A DNA stretch of 57,279 nt from positions 1-57,279 of the IMG/VR virus record IMGVR_UViG_3300021963_006667; one strand, 5' to 3'. Position numbers and translations under genes: made by a program. The notes under the pieces are model-generated. The model saw nothing but the letters and a program-made list of their open reading frames with translations. It did not search any database and was not told where the DNA came from. This stretch comes from a virus. Positions 34,153 to 42,764 of this stretch are shown one piece after another (within the stretch, counting starts at the first letter, position 1; the number at the start of each line of letters is the position of its first letter).

Positions 34153-36642
34153 ATGAAAACCATTAAGCAAATTTTAGAAACTACATACATGCCTAAGGGC
34201 GGTGACGAGAAGAAATTCTGGGACAAGCATGTACGTAAGTTGCTTGACCATCCTGTTGCCGAACCGACACAGTTCAAGGCAAGTACAAAGAAGTCAAAAA
34301 CAAATCCTGCTAATCGTGACGAAGCATCAAGTGAAGGTGTTTATGAAGCAGCGTTCAACGATACTTCGGTACACACTAAGCGTGCGGACAAAGAGCCTGT
34401 AATCTCGAGAGGCATTGATCCTGTCACTCGCAAGGGGATTAACGTTGTTAAGAAAGCCGCTACCGGGGAAATTAAGATTGGTGAAGAAGTCGAACAGATC
34501 GACGAACTTTCAAAGAAGACTATTGGCTCTTATGCTAAGAAAGCATCATTTGATGCAGCTAAACATGCTCTAAAATATGGCACACAAGGCGAGCCCGAAA
34601 GCTTTAGAAAAGCTGCCCAAAGATTAAAGGGTGTCGAAAAAGCTACTGATAAACTTACCAAGGAAGAAGTTGACCTTGATGAAGCGCTCAGTACTAATGA
34701 CTACTCGACTCATGGTGTTAAGTCTCAGTTCGGTGGTTACCGCGCAGAGATCAAGCATAAGACTAAAGGCCATACTATGTATTCTGGCGGCCATTCATAT
34801 GACACTGCTGAAAAGGCAAAGGGTGAAGCTGACGCGTATCTGAAAGGTTACTCTGGTGTAATGGGTAACGATATACATGCAGGGACTCTTGCGCGTAATC
34901 ACGCAATGGCGCACGCCGTCGCAGGACCTTTCGCTAAGAAACCTGTGAAAGAAGATCTTGACGAGAAGGTTGATAACCCATACGCAGTTGGAATGGCAGC
35001 AGCCATGAAAGCGACCGGTGACCATCCTCCTCTGAAGAAGTCGACCATCATGAAGGGTCACGAGATCGCAAAGAGCATCAAGGCTGAAGCAATGGATCCT
35101 GTTGGTAAGGAAGACTCCGACATCAACAACGATGGAAGCGTTAACAAAACCGACAAGTACCTACACAACCGCCGTAAGGCGATTGGCAAGGCTCTTGCTG
35201 GCGCTACCGCTAAGCCAAAGAGTCAAGTCTCTTTACCAAAAGCTCCTTGGAAAGAGGAAGTTGATCTTGACGAAGCAAAATCTGAAGATGATTGGGTACA
35301 TATCAATCACGCTGGATCGTTCCATAATCCTAAAAAAGATACAATCGTAGGATATAGTAAAGCGACAAAAGACGCGCCTAAACTTAAAACAGGCGCAAAC
35401 GGTGCAATGCGAGTTGGGACGGCAAAGAAAAAAGGTTATGTGATCGAAGAAGTCGATCTTGACGAAGCAAAGGCTGTAGGCAAATCTTCAAAAGAATCTT
35501 CAGAAGCTAACCATGACGCGTACAAGGCAACAACTAAGAACAAAGAAGAATTCAAGGAAACTGCTGATCAACTCGACGAACTTTCACCAAACACGCTTCA
35601 CTCCTACACCAAAAAGGCAGCGCTATCACTCGCTGGTAATGCTTCCGGTATTGGCATGGCGGTTGGTTCTGGTAAGAATCCGCACAAGGACCTAACTCGT
35701 TGGACGACTAATCGTGTTAGAGGTATCACTTCTGCTTCTGGTCGTCTTTCGGATAAGGCAAACGCCGTACACGAGGAAACAGAACAACTCGATGAGATTG
35801 GTGATACTCCAGCTGGTAGAAAAGCTCTTAAGGCTGTAATTGCAAGAGCACCTGAAAAAGCAGCAAATGCTCGTCTAAAATCAGATCTTCTTGGTCGTCG
35901 TCAATTTGATGCTGACGTGAGTCATCAAAATTCAGAACTATACGGCAAGGCATCTGACAAAGCTTACAAGAAGTATCAACACACTGTAAAAAGTGCTGCA
36001 CGCGCTGTCGACCGTTTGACCAAAGAAGAAACTGAGCAGGTTGACGAAGTTTCAAAGGCTTTGCTTGGAAGATATATCAAAAAGGCAAAAACCGATGTTG
36101 CTGGCAAGGCGTATCAACTAGGCGCTAGAGATCCACTTAAACCACAAGCAAGTTGGTCAAAGACTTTAGGCAGAGAAAAACAAATCGATAAAGCCGTAGA
36201 TCGTCTTACAAAAGAAGAAGTTGACCAGCTTGATGAGCTTTCACCAAAGACTCTTGGATCTTATATCAAGAAGGCAAGTATGAGAGTTGCGAGTAAATCA
36301 AACCACGCGGGTGAGATTGAAGGCAGAGGTGATAGCAATATTACACCGGCAGCTAGATCAACTTTGACAAAGCTTAACAGAAAGACCGTGAACAGTTTGA
36401 CCGGTATTAGTAGAGCAACAAACCGTCTTACTAAGGAAGATCTTGACGAGGCTTTCAAAGCTGGTGCAATGACTCTCAAGGACGGATCATCGGTAACTCT
36501 TACAAAAGAGTCTGCTGAGTCGCTTAATTCTCTATTCACCCAGTTGAATCCAACAAACAAGTCAAAGATGGAAGAGCGTCTCATGTCAAGTCCAAAGGGT
36601 TATAACGAGATCCTTAGCTTTGCGGAGAATATTAATGGCTGA
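34153..36642 (+). CDS. Giant repetitive head-core/internal polyprotein
   Basis: 829 residues, far larger than T4 gp67/gp68, in the same portal-protease interval. It is a mosaic of Lys/Ala-rich helical modules punctuated by about ten acidic linkers of the form E-E/T-V/E-x-(I/L/V)-D-E (for example EEVEQIDELS, EEVDLDEA, ADQLDELS, ETEQLDEIG, EETEQVDEVS, EEVDQLDELS, KEDLDEA). Modules recur: (K/N)TLxSYxKKA, AxDRLTKEE, and a middle region with an EF-hand-like loop. Each linker fits gp21-type cleavage (hydrophobic-Asp-Glu). I infer a polyprotein precursor of internal head peptides. The C-terminal ~50 residues (LNSLFTQLNPTNKSKMEERL) are less repetitive. ATG after a weak AGGTAG site. Confidence 0.75.
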   Translation: MKTIKQILETTYMPKGGDEKKFWDKHVRKLLDHPVAEPTQFKASTKKSKTNPANRDEASSEGVYEAAFNDTSVHTKRADKEPVISRGIDPVTRKGINVVKKAATGEIKIGEEVEQIDELSKKTIGSYAKKASFDAAKHALKYGTQGEPESFRKAAQRLKGVEKATDKLTKEEVDLDEALSTNDYSTHGVKSQFGGYRAEIKHKTKGHTMYSGGHSYDTAEKAKGEADAYLKGYSGVMGNDIHAGTLARNHAMAHAVAGPFAKKPVKEDLDEKVDNPYAVGMAAAMKATGDHPPLKKSTIMKGHEIAKSIKAEAMDPVGKEDSDINNDGSVNKTDKYLHNRRKAIGKALAGATAKPKSQVSLPKAPWKEEVDLDEAKSEDDWVHINHAGSFHNPKKDTIVGYSKATKDAPKLKTGANGAMRVGTAKKKGYVIEEVDLDEAKAVGKSSKESSEANHDAYKATTKNKEEFKETADQLDELSPNTLHSYTKKAALSLAGNASGIGMAVGSGKNPHKDLTRWTTNRVRGITSASGRLSDKANAVHEETEQLDEIGDTPAGRKALKAVIARAPEKAANARLKSDLLGRRQFDADVSHQNSELYGKASDKAYKKYQHTVKSAARAVDRLTKEETEQVDEVSKALLGRYIKKAKTDVAGKAYQLGARDPLKPQASWSKTLGREKQIDKAVDRLTKEEVDQLDELSPKTLGSYIKKASMRVASKSNHAGEIEGRGDSNITPAARSTLTKLNRKTVNSLTGISRATNRLTKEDLDEAFKAGAMTLKDGSSVTLTKESAESLNSLFTQLNPTNKSKMEERLMSSPKGYNEILSFAENING
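34483..34512 (+). repeat. 30-base exact repeat, copy 2
   Basis: Identical to 33644-33673; codes EEVEQIDELS in the large repetitive protein. Further related but diverged linkers follow near 34664, 34951, 35256, 35446, 35562, 35776, 36028, 36217 and 36433. Confidence 0.9.
35119..35154 (+). other. EF-hand-like calcium loop in head-core protein
   Basis: The codons spell D-I-N-N-D-G-S-V-N-K-T-D (residues 323-334 of the large protein): acidic/Asn at positions 1, 3, 5, Gly at 6, Val at 8 and Asp at 12, the canonical EF-hand or dockerin-type loop. The segment around it (KEDS before, KYLHNRRKAIGKAL after) looks helical. Calcium binding is inferred from the motif only. Confidence 0.6.
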
Positions 36643-36877
36643 TTACATTAAGGTCAAATCTACCGAGATTAGTTTTACTGCAGCTAATACCGTAAACAGT
36701 GCCAACGTCGTTAGGGTTTATGCCCCATCGGCGTCGGTGCTTACGTTTGCAAATACCGGTGGAACAATCGGCACCTACACTATGGGTGCCGGTACAGAAC
36801 AGTTCTTTGTTAAAGAGCGTACCGACACCATTGCGGCTACAGTAGCGGTTAATGCCGTAGCTGTCTCTTATAAATAA
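36635..36877 (+). CDS. Small beta-rich virion-associated protein
   Basis: 80 residues from the ATG at 36635, which overlaps the end of the large core gene by 8 bases. The beta-type sequence (YIKVKSTEISFTAANTVNSA, VVRVYAPSASVLTF, TMGAGTEQFFVKERTDTIAA) resembles small proteins found beside the protease gene in marine T4-like phages. Function unknown; possibly a head decoration or core component. Its stop codon lies within the late promoter of the next gene. Confidence 0.7.
   Translation: MADYIKVKSTEISFTAANTVNSANVVRVYAPSASVLTFANTGGTIGTYTMGAGTEQFFVKERTDTIAATVAVNAVAVSYK
36869..36876 (+). promoter_or_regulatory. T4-type late promoter TATAAATA before gp21
   Basis: Perfect TATAAATA overlapping the last codons and stop of the small gene upstream, 22 bases before the gp21 ATG, followed by AAAGGAG. 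Confidence 0.9.
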
Positions 36878-36898
36878 TAAGCAAAAGGAGCAGCTAAA

Positions 36899-37561
36899 AT
36901 GGCACTATTAATCAAAGACATAGTTGAAGATGTTCAATATATTACCGAAGCAAATGAAAAAGGTGAGAAGAATACTTTCATCGAAGGTATCATCATGCAG
37001 GGTGACATTAAGAACCGCAACGGTAGAATCTATCCATCAAGCGTTTTGATGAGAGAGATGGGACGTTATAACGAAAACTATGTGTCTAAAAACCGGGCGT
37101 TTGGTGAACTTGGTCACCCACAGGGTCCGACCATCAACCTCGATCGTGTTTCGCACATGTTCACTGAACTTAAGTCAGACGGATCTAACGTAGTTGGCCG
37201 TGCTAAAATCGTTGATACTCCAATGGGTGATACGGTAAAGGGTCTGATTAAGTCAGGCGCTCAACTCGGTATCTCTTCTCGTGGTATGGGTTCTGTGAAA
37301 CCTAACAAACAAGGTATCATGGAAGTTCAAGACGACTTCATGCTTGCGACTGCCGGCGACATCGTAGCTGATCCTTCAGCCCCCGATGCTTTCATCAAAG
37401 GCATCATGGAAGGTGTTGAGTGGATCTATGACGTTGCTTCTTCTTCATGGAGAGCAGCTAACGAGTTCGATCGCATCGAAGAGCATGTGAAGAATAACTA
37501 TAAGCAGATCGATGAAGCAGCTGCTGCGGACATCTTCAAGAAGTTCTTGAATAGCTTATAA
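36899..37561 (+). CDS. 21: Prohead core protease gp21
   Basis: 220 residues. Serine-type prohead protease: GDIKNRNGRIYPSSVLMREM, catalytic His region AFGELGHPQG and catalytic Ser region LGISSRGMGS, with MLATAGDIVADPSAPDAF as in T4 gp21. It cleaves scaffold, core and capsid proteins after I/L-x-E during head maturation. The C-terminal YKQIDEAAAAD holds an IDE site suggesting self-cleavage. Confidence 0.95.
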   Translation: MALLIKDIVEDVQYITEANEKGEKNTFIEGIIMQGDIKNRNGRIYPSSVLMREMGRYNENYVSKNRAFGELGHPQGPTINLDRVSHMFTELKSDGSNVVGRAKIVDTPMGDTVKGLIKSGAQLGISSRGMGSVKPNKQGIMEVQDDFMLATAGDIVADPSAPDAFIKGIMEGVEWIYDVASSSWRAANEFDRIEEHVKNNYKQIDEAAAADIFKKFLNSL

Positions 37562-37576
37562 CAAAAACCGTATTCT

Positions 37577-37584
37577 TATAAATA
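37577..37584 (+). promoter_or_regulatory. T4-type late promoter TATAAATA before gp22
   Basis: Perfect TATAAATA in the 51-base gap, 28 bases before the gp22 ATG; AAAGGAG follows. Confidence 0.92.
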
Positions 37585-37612
37585 CTATTAATTACCATAA
37601 AGGAGAACCAAA

Positions 37613-38512
37613 ATGGATGACCTAAATGAAAAAAAGGCTACTGGTGAAGAGTCATACTCTGCTGATCCAGTGGTAGGCGCTGGCGGTCCTGTAAAGAATC
37701 GTAACGGCGACGTAAAGAAGAAAGTTGACCCAGTTGCTGACGACATCGAAAAGAACGTCAAGACTCCTATGGGCACAAACAACGCTGGACTTCATGAAGC
37801 GATCGCTGCGCTCTTTGGCGACACTGATCTTTCAGAAGACTTCAAGGCAAAGACAGTAACCATTTTCGAAGCAGCAGTGCACGAAAAGGTTGAGGCAGCT
37901 CGTGCAGAAATCGCAGAAGAATTTGAAGCGGTTCTTGAAGAGCAGACAGAAGCCATCGTTGAAGACCTTACCACCAAGCTTGACGCGTACCTAGACTACG
38001 TTGTTGAAAACTGGATGGCTGAAAACGAAGTTGCTCTTGAAACCGGTTTCAAGGTTCAAGTTGCTGAATCACTATTTGATGGACTTAAATCGCTTATGTC
38101 CGAGCACAACATGGCAGTCGACGAAGAAACCGTTGACGTCGTTGCTGCTATGGAAGAGCAAGTCGCAGAATCAAACGCTAAGTACAACGACCTCTTTGAA
38201 GAGATGATTGCACTTCGCGAAGAAAAAGAAATGCTTCAAAAGAATGCCGCACTTGCAGCACTCTCAGAAGGTATGGTCGCAACCGACGCTGAAAGATTCA
38301 GAGTCCTTGCTGAAGGTGTAAACCACGAATCAGTAGAAGACTTTGTAGCTAAGCTTGAAACAATCAAGGAAGGCTATTTCGCTGAATCAGTAGCTCGCGC
38401 TGAAGATCAATCAGATCTTCTTGAGGAAGAAGTTGAAGATACTAAAGCACCGGTTCTTTCAGAATCAGTCGCTGCGTACGTCGCTTCGCTAAATAAGTTC
38501 GGCAAAAACTAA
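37613..38512 (+). CDS. 22: Prohead scaffold protein gp22
   Basis: 299 residues, strongly acidic and helical: long Glu/Ala coiled segments such as VEAARAEIAEEFEAVLEEQT. The central DLTTKLDAYLDYVVENWMAE is the recognisable gp22 motif. The C-terminus SESVAAYVASLNKFGK is typical of the family. It forms the inner scaffold of the prohead and is degraded by gp21. Located between protease and major capsid genes as in T4. Confidence 0.93.
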   Translation: MDDLNEKKATGEESYSADPVVGAGGPVKNRNGDVKKKVDPVADDIEKNVKTPMGTNNAGLHEAIAALFGDTDLSEDFKAKTVTIFEAAVHEKVEAARAEIAEEFEAVLEEQTEAIVEDLTTKLDAYLDYVVENWMAENEVALETGFKVQVAESLFDGLKSLMSEHNMAVDEETVDVVAAMEEQVAESNAKYNDLFEEMIALREEKEMLQKNAALAALSEGMVATDAERFRVLAEGVNHESVEDFVAKLETIKEGYFAESVARAEDQSDLLEEEVEDTKAPVLSESVAAYVASLNKFGKN

Positions 38513-38516
38513 TTCT

Positions 38517-38524
38517 TATAAATA
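38517..38524 (+). promoter_or_regulatory. T4-type late promoter TATAAATA before gp23
   Basis: Perfect TATAAATA four bases after the gp22 stop, 32 bases before the capsid ATG; AAAGGAG follows. Confidence 0.93.
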
Positions 38525-38556
38525 ACTATATCTAATCCATCAAAGGAGAAACTAAA

Positions 38557-39825
38557 ATGAGAAATGAAGACTTGATGAAAAAGTGGGGCCCTGTGCTTGA
38601 GCACAACGCTCTGCCAGGAATTAAAGACTCACACAGAAAGTCGGTCACGGCACAGCTTCTCGAGAATACCGAGATTGCTCTTAAGGAAGGCTCAAGCTAT
38701 TCGCCTAGCTCGTTCCTTACTGAAGCTCCAGTGAACGCAACCGGTGTGGCACAGAACTACGACCCAGTGCTTATCAGCCTCGTTCGTCGTGCAATGCCTA
38801 ACCTCATCGCTTACGACATCGCTGGCGTTCAGCCAATGACTGGTCCAACCGGACTTATCTTTGCGATGCGTTCGAACTACGCTAACACCACCGCAGCAAC
38901 CGGCGAAACCTTCTACAACGAAGTTAACACCGCGTTCTCCGGTACGGGTACGATGGCTGGTACAACCGGTACGTTCTCAACCGCAAACACCGGTACGGGT
39001 ATGTCAACAGCAGCTGCTGAAGCTCTTGGTGACGGCGCTGGTACTGACTTCGCACAGATGTCGTTCAGCATTGAAAAAGTGTCCGTAACTGCAAAGTCAC
39101 GTGCTCTCAAGGCAGAATACACAACTGAACTCGCACAGGACCTTAAGGCTATCCACGGTCTTGACGCTGAGTCAGAGCTTGCAAACATGCTTCAGGCTGA
39201 ACTCCTTGCAGAAATCAACCGTGAAGTTGTTCGTACTGTGTACAACACCGCTGTGACTGGTGCTCAGACCGGTACTGCTACTGCAGGTATCTTCGACCTT
39301 GACGTCGACGCAAACGGCCGTTGGTCAGTTGAAAAGTTCAAGGGACTTATGTTCCAAATTGAACGCGAAGCTAACCAAGTCGCAAAAGACACCCGTCGTG
39401 GTAAGGCTAACATCCTCATCTGCTCTTCTGACGTAGCTTCTGCTCTTCAGATGGCTGGTGTTCTGGATTACACCCCAGCTCTTAACAGCAACTCACTCAA
39501 CGTTGACGACACCGGCAACACCTTCGCTGGTGTGCTTAACGGTCGCTTCCGCGTGTACATCGACCCATATGCTGGTGCAAACTACATGGTCGTTGGCTAC
39601 AAAGGTTCTTCAACGTTCGACGCTGGTCTCTTCTACTGCCCATACGTTCCGCTACAAATGGTTCGCGCAGTTGGCGAAAACAGCTTCCAGTCAAAGCTTG
39701 GCTTCAAGACTCGCTACGGCATGGTTGCTAACCCATTCGCACAGGGCCTTACCGCTGGTGCTGGTGCTATCACCGCAAACAGCAACCTCTACTACCGTAG
39801 AGTGCGTGTTACCAACATTCTCTAA
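38557..39825 (+). CDS. 23: Major capsid protein gp23
   Basis: 422 residues, HK97-fold capsid of the T4 type: N-terminal MKKWGPVLEH, ARR-like LVRRAMPNLIAYDIAGVQPM, TGPTGLIFAMRS, LAQDLKAIHGLDAESELANM and the C-terminal SKLGFKTRYGMVANPF. A probable gp21 cleavage site lies after E56 in SFLTE/APVN. Shorter than T4 gp23 (521), as in many marine relatives, with the Thr/Gly-rich insertion at about residues 120-155. No gp24 vertex homologue follows. Confidence 0.96.
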   Translation: MRNEDLMKKWGPVLEHNALPGIKDSHRKSVTAQLLENTEIALKEGSSYSPSSFLTEAPVNATGVAQNYDPVLISLVRRAMPNLIAYDIAGVQPMTGPTGLIFAMRSNYANTTAATGETFYNEVNTAFSGTGTMAGTTGTFSTANTGTGMSTAAAEALGDGAGTDFAQMSFSIEKVSVTAKSRALKAEYTTELAQDLKAIHGLDAESELANMLQAELLAEINREVVRTVYNTAVTGAQTGTATAGIFDLDVDANGRWSVEKFKGLMFQIEREANQVAKDTRRGKANILICSSDVASALQMAGVLDYTPALNSNSLNVDDTGNTFAGVLNGRFRVYIDPYAGANYMVVGYKGSSTFDAGLFYCPYVPLQMVRAVGENSFQSKLGFKTRYGMVANPFAQGLTAGAGAITANSNLYYRRVRVTNIL

Positions 39826-39861
39826 TAAAGAGAATCGGGTTAACCGATCAAATCTCAAACT

Positions 39862-39888
39862 GGGACTCCTTCGGGAGTCCCTTTTTTT
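39862..39888 (+). terminator. Rho-independent terminator after gp23
   Basis: GGGACTCC, loop TTCG, GGAGTCCC, then seven T residues: a perfect 8-bp stem with the very stable UUCG tetraloop. It lies 36 bases past the capsid stop, ending the abundant capsid transcript before the next late promoter. Confidence 0.95.
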
Positions 39889-39902
39889 ATTCTGTGATTC
39901 CT

Positions 39903-39910
39903 TATAAATA
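39903..39910 (+). promoter_or_regulatory. T4-type late promoter TATAAATA
   Basis: Perfect TATAAATA 15 bases after the T-run of the terminator and 35 bases before the ATG at 39946; restarts late transcription for the tail-tube-like gene. Confidence 0.92.
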
Positions 39911-39945
39911 TACACAGTACTGTACCAAATGTCAATAGGGATAAT

Positions 39946-40437
39946 ATGCAACAGAACTTTCTTTCACCGGCAGGGTTTAGATTCTCCATCAAGAGACTGC
40001 CAAACGTTTCGTTCTTCATTCAGGCAGCAACCATTCCTGGAATCACGATGAATGCCATCGAGTATCCTACCCCATTTAAGACCCTAGAGTTTGCATCAAG
40101 CAAACTTAACTTTGAGCAGTTCACCGTTAATATCCGTGTGGACGAATACATGGACAGTTACAACGAGATCTTTAACTGGATGGTAGGTTTGGCTCCAACT
40201 AAGTCTTTCGATCAATACACTACTTTGAAGAACAGCGATGCGGGTCTATATTCGGACGCTTCATTGATCGTACTCAATAGCAAACAGAACCCTGCACTCG
40301 AGGTAGTGTTCAACGACATTTTCCCGGTTGCACTCGGTAGTATTGCCCTAGATACCACACAGTCGACCATAAACTACGTCTCGTGTGACGTCACCTTTGG
40401 ACACAACGGATACAAGATTAATCGCATAAACGGTTGA
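39946..40437 (+). CDS. Tail-tube-like structural protein (gp3/gp19-related)
   Basis: 163 residues. NFLSPAGFRFSIKRLPNVSF followed by FIQAATIPGITMNAIEYPTP, and later RVDEYMDSYNEIFNWMVGL, resemble the Hcp/gp19-like tube fold used by tail tube and tube-completion proteins. In marine T4-like phages the gene after gp23 is, as I recall, often called gp3 (tail completion). I cannot decide between a gp3 equivalent and a gp19 paralogue by eye. It is expressed from its own late promoter, and its stop overlaps the -35 of the uvsY promoter. Confidence 0.78.
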   Translation: MQQNFLSPAGFRFSIKRLPNVSFFIQAATIPGITMNAIEYPTPFKTLEFASSKLNFEQFTVNIRVDEYMDSYNEIFNWMVGLAPTKSFDQYTTLKNSDAGLYSDASLIVLNSKQNPALEVVFNDIFPVALGSIALDTTQSTINYVSCDVTFGHNGYKINRING

Positions 40438-40462
40438 CATTTTCCGCGAGTTGTAGTACTGT
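40434..40462 (+). promoter_or_regulatory. Sigma70-type promoter before uvsY
   Basis: TTGACA (40434-40439), 17-base spacer, TACTGT. It begins in the stop codon of the preceding late gene. The -35 context (GGTTGACATT) recurs before gp55, at 48752 and at 55368. The -10 is weak. Confidence 0.55.
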
Positions 40463-40488
40463 AGTATGTCAACCATCGGAGAGTGATT

Positions 40489-40923
40489 ATGGATATTGAA
40501 GCGATCTACAGTGAATGGGCCAAAGATGGCGAGATCGACCAGACAAATGTGTCTCGAGCAGTCACAGACATCCCAAAACTGCACAATAAATACTTCAAGT
40601 TGTACGTAGATGAAGGCCTCAAGTTGAAGAAGCTTAAGGCAGAGTACAAGATTCTTTGGAAACTCAAGGGCGAATACTATCGCGGTGAGTTAGACGAAGA
40701 GGAACTCAAGCAAAACGGATGGAAGCCTCAGGCCCTACGTATCCTTAAGGCAGACGTTCCATCATACCTAGAGGCAGATCCAGAGGTGGTTAAGAAGTCT
40801 CTGTTGATCGGTCTTCAAGAAGAAAAAGTCGCATATTTAGAATCAATCGTTAAACATATTAGTAATAGGAATTTCCTCCTGAAAACGATCGTTGATTGGG
40901 AGAAATTTAGAACAGGCGCATAA
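40489..40923 (+). CDS. uvsY: Recombination mediator UvsY
   Basis: 144 residues from the ATG at 40489, with GGAG seven bases upstream. DIPKLHNKYFKLYVDEGLKL and KAEYKILWKLKGEYYRGEL are UvsY hallmarks; the C-terminal half is the helical multimerisation region. UvsY loads UvsX recombinase on gp32-coated single-stranded DNA. It overlaps uvsW by one base, as in marine T4-like phages. Confidence 0.93.
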   Translation: MDIEAIYSEWAKDGEIDQTNVSRAVTDIPKLHNKYFKLYVDEGLKLKKLKAEYKILWKLKGEYYRGELDEEELKQNGWKPQALRILKADVPSYLEADPEVVKKSLLIGLQEEKVAYLESIVKHISNRNFLLKTIVDWEKFRTGA

Positions 40924-42380
40924 TGGATTTAGTACACGTTGAGAAAGTCAATGAAGTATTTGTGAGAGTCGTGGCTGAACCATCGATCAAGATGGAAATG
41001 TCAGAATACTTCACGTTTGAAGTTCCAGGGGCAAAGTTCATGCCCGCAGTCAGAAATAAAGTTTGGGACGGCAAAGTAAGACTTCTCAACACGATGACCG
41101 GTTATATCTACCACGGTCTAGTTGCTCATATCCAAAGGTTTTGTGAGAAAAACGGCTACGAGTGTACACTTGATAAGTCGATAGTGAACACCGAGATCGT
41201 TCCAGATAACTATGCAGAAGAGATCGCTAAAGAGGTTGAGGCAGCCTTCGAAGTTCGCGACTATCAGGGAGAGGCGGTAAACCACGCTATACGCAACAAC
41301 CGCGCGTTGTTCCTTTCACCTACCGCATCTGGCAAGTCCTTCATCATATTCCTGATCATGTGCCATTACCTGATGCTCGATAAGAACATCTTGATCGTGG
41401 TTCCTACCACGTCTCTTGTCGACCAGATGGCTTCCGACTTTGTTGAATACAACAAGGGGCGCAAGATGGACATCCATAAGATCCGCGGTGGCATGGAAAA
41501 AATATCCGAAGCCAGAATCACGATCACGACTTGGCAGTCCATCTACAAGATGAAGAAAGAGTTCTTCGAGAAGTTTGATGTAGTCTTCGGTGATGAAGCA
41601 CACAACTTCAAAGCTAAGTCTCTCACATCTATCCTCGAGAAGATGCCGCATGTCAAGTATCGATTCGGTCTTACAGGTACGCTCGACGGAACTCTGACCA
41701 ACAAGCTGGTACTCGAAGGACTTTTCGGACCCGTTTATCAGGTTATCAAGACGAAGAAACTGATCGATGATAAGGTCCTTGCCGCGTTCGACATCAAGGC
41801 CATTGTTCTGAAGTACTCTGACGAGACCAGAAAGGCGAACAAGGGTAAGACCTATCAGGAGGAGATCGACTGGATCGTTCGTAACCAAGCTCGTAACACA
41901 TATATCAGGAACCTTGCGTGGAACCTGAAAGGCAACACCCTCATACTCTTCCAATACGTCGATAAGCACGGTCAGGTTCTTTACGACATGCTGAACAAGT
42001 CTGAGGAACATGCTGTACATTTCGTCCACGGGGGCGTGGGTACGGACGAGCGTGAGGCCATACGCCTGGACGTACGTAAGACGAGAGGCAACATCATTTG
42101 CGCCTCATACGGTACGTTTAGTACAGGTATAAATATTCCAGAGTTGGACAACCTAATATTTGCTTCTCCCTCAAAGGGTCGCATCAGAAACCTACAGTCC
42201 ATCGGACGCGTCTTACGCAAGGGTAACGACAAAACTTCTGCAACTCTATATGACATAGCCGATGACCTTCAATGGAAAAATACTCAGAACTTTGCTGTAA
42301 GGCACTTCGTGGAAAGAGTGAAGATCTACACTGATGAAGGATTCGACTTTAAGATTTACAACGTAGATGTAAAGGGATGA
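40923..42380 (+). CDS. uvsW: UvsW helicase
   Basis: 485 residues, superfamily 2 helicase: N-terminal MPAVRNKVWDGKVRLL domain, Walker A LSPTASGKS (K138), DEAH box FGDEAHNF (D224), motif III RFGLTGT, motif VI QSIGRVLRKG. In T4, UvsW unwinds R-loops and branched intermediates and shifts replication to the recombination-dependent mode. Length close to T4 UvsW. It contains an internal TATAAATA that is within the conserved GINIPE coding region. Confidence 0.95.
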   Translation: MDLVHVEKVNEVFVRVVAEPSIKMEMSEYFTFEVPGAKFMPAVRNKVWDGKVRLLNTMTGYIYHGLVAHIQRFCEKNGYECTLDKSIVNTEIVPDNYAEEIAKEVEAAFEVRDYQGEAVNHAIRNNRALFLSPTASGKSFIIFLIMCHYLMLDKNILIVVPTTSLVDQMASDFVEYNKGRKMDIHKIRGGMEKISEARITITTWQSIYKMKKEFFEKFDVVFGDEAHNFKAKSLTSILEKMPHVKYRFGLTGTLDGTLTNKLVLEGLFGPVYQVIKTKKLIDDKVLAAFDIKAIVLKYSDETRKANKGKTYQEEIDWIVRNQARNTYIRNLAWNLKGNTLILFQYVDKHGQVLYDMLNKSEEHAVHFVHGGVGTDEREAIRLDVRKTRGNIICASYGTFSTGINIPELDNLIFASPSKGRIRNLQSIGRVLRKGNDKTSATLYDIADDLQWKNTQNFAVRHFVERVKIYTDEGFDFKIYNVDVKG

Positions 42381-42383
42381 CGA

Positions 42384-42734
42384 ATGCAACTGATCCATAT
42401 CAAGATGAAGAACGGTGAAGATCTGTTAGGCTACTTGGTATCTTCTACAGACCATCATATTGAGATAAACACTCCTATAGCTGTCGACATCGAACCGTCA
42501 CTCGGGTTCTTCGCAAAGTCATGGTTGATGCTGTCAGAGGACAACTCCGTAAGACTTTCAAAGGAAGACTACATGTTCTGGTCTAAAGCCAACAAGAGGG
42601 CTACAGAGTACTATGACGAGTTCATGCACCGTCTGGCCGACAAACCTGACGACCGCACAGAGTCAGAGTATACGAACGACCTTGAAGAGGTTTTTTCGGC
42701 ACTGATGGAATCGAAAGCATCTATCAAACACTAA
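42384..42734 (+). CDS. Unknown protein, Sm-like N-terminus
   Basis: 116 residues. The first ~60 residues (IHIKMKNGEDLLGYLVSSTD, then HHIEINTPIAVDIEP) look like an Sm/LSm-type small beta barrel. The remainder is helical and acidic. Small proteins of this form are common between uvsW and gp55 in marine T4-like phages. Function unknown; RNA binding would be speculation. Confidence 0.7.
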   Translation: MQLIHIKMKNGEDLLGYLVSSTDHHIEINTPIAVDIEPSLGFFAKSWLMLSEDNSVRLSKEDYMFWSKANKRATEYYDEFMHRLADKPDDRTESEYTNDLEEVFSALMESKASIKH

Positions 42735-42764
42735 CCATATTCAAAGACCATATATGGATTATAC

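Noticed and set aside
41316-42029. Minus-strand open frame of 237 codons inside uvsW (similar one at 49935-50603 inside gp42)
   Set aside because: The plus strand encodes well-conserved enzymes; the antisense frames have no start context and no recognisable protein.
42128-42135. TATAAATA inside uvsW
   Set aside because: It encodes conserved helicase residues (GINIP) and has no gene start at suitable distance.
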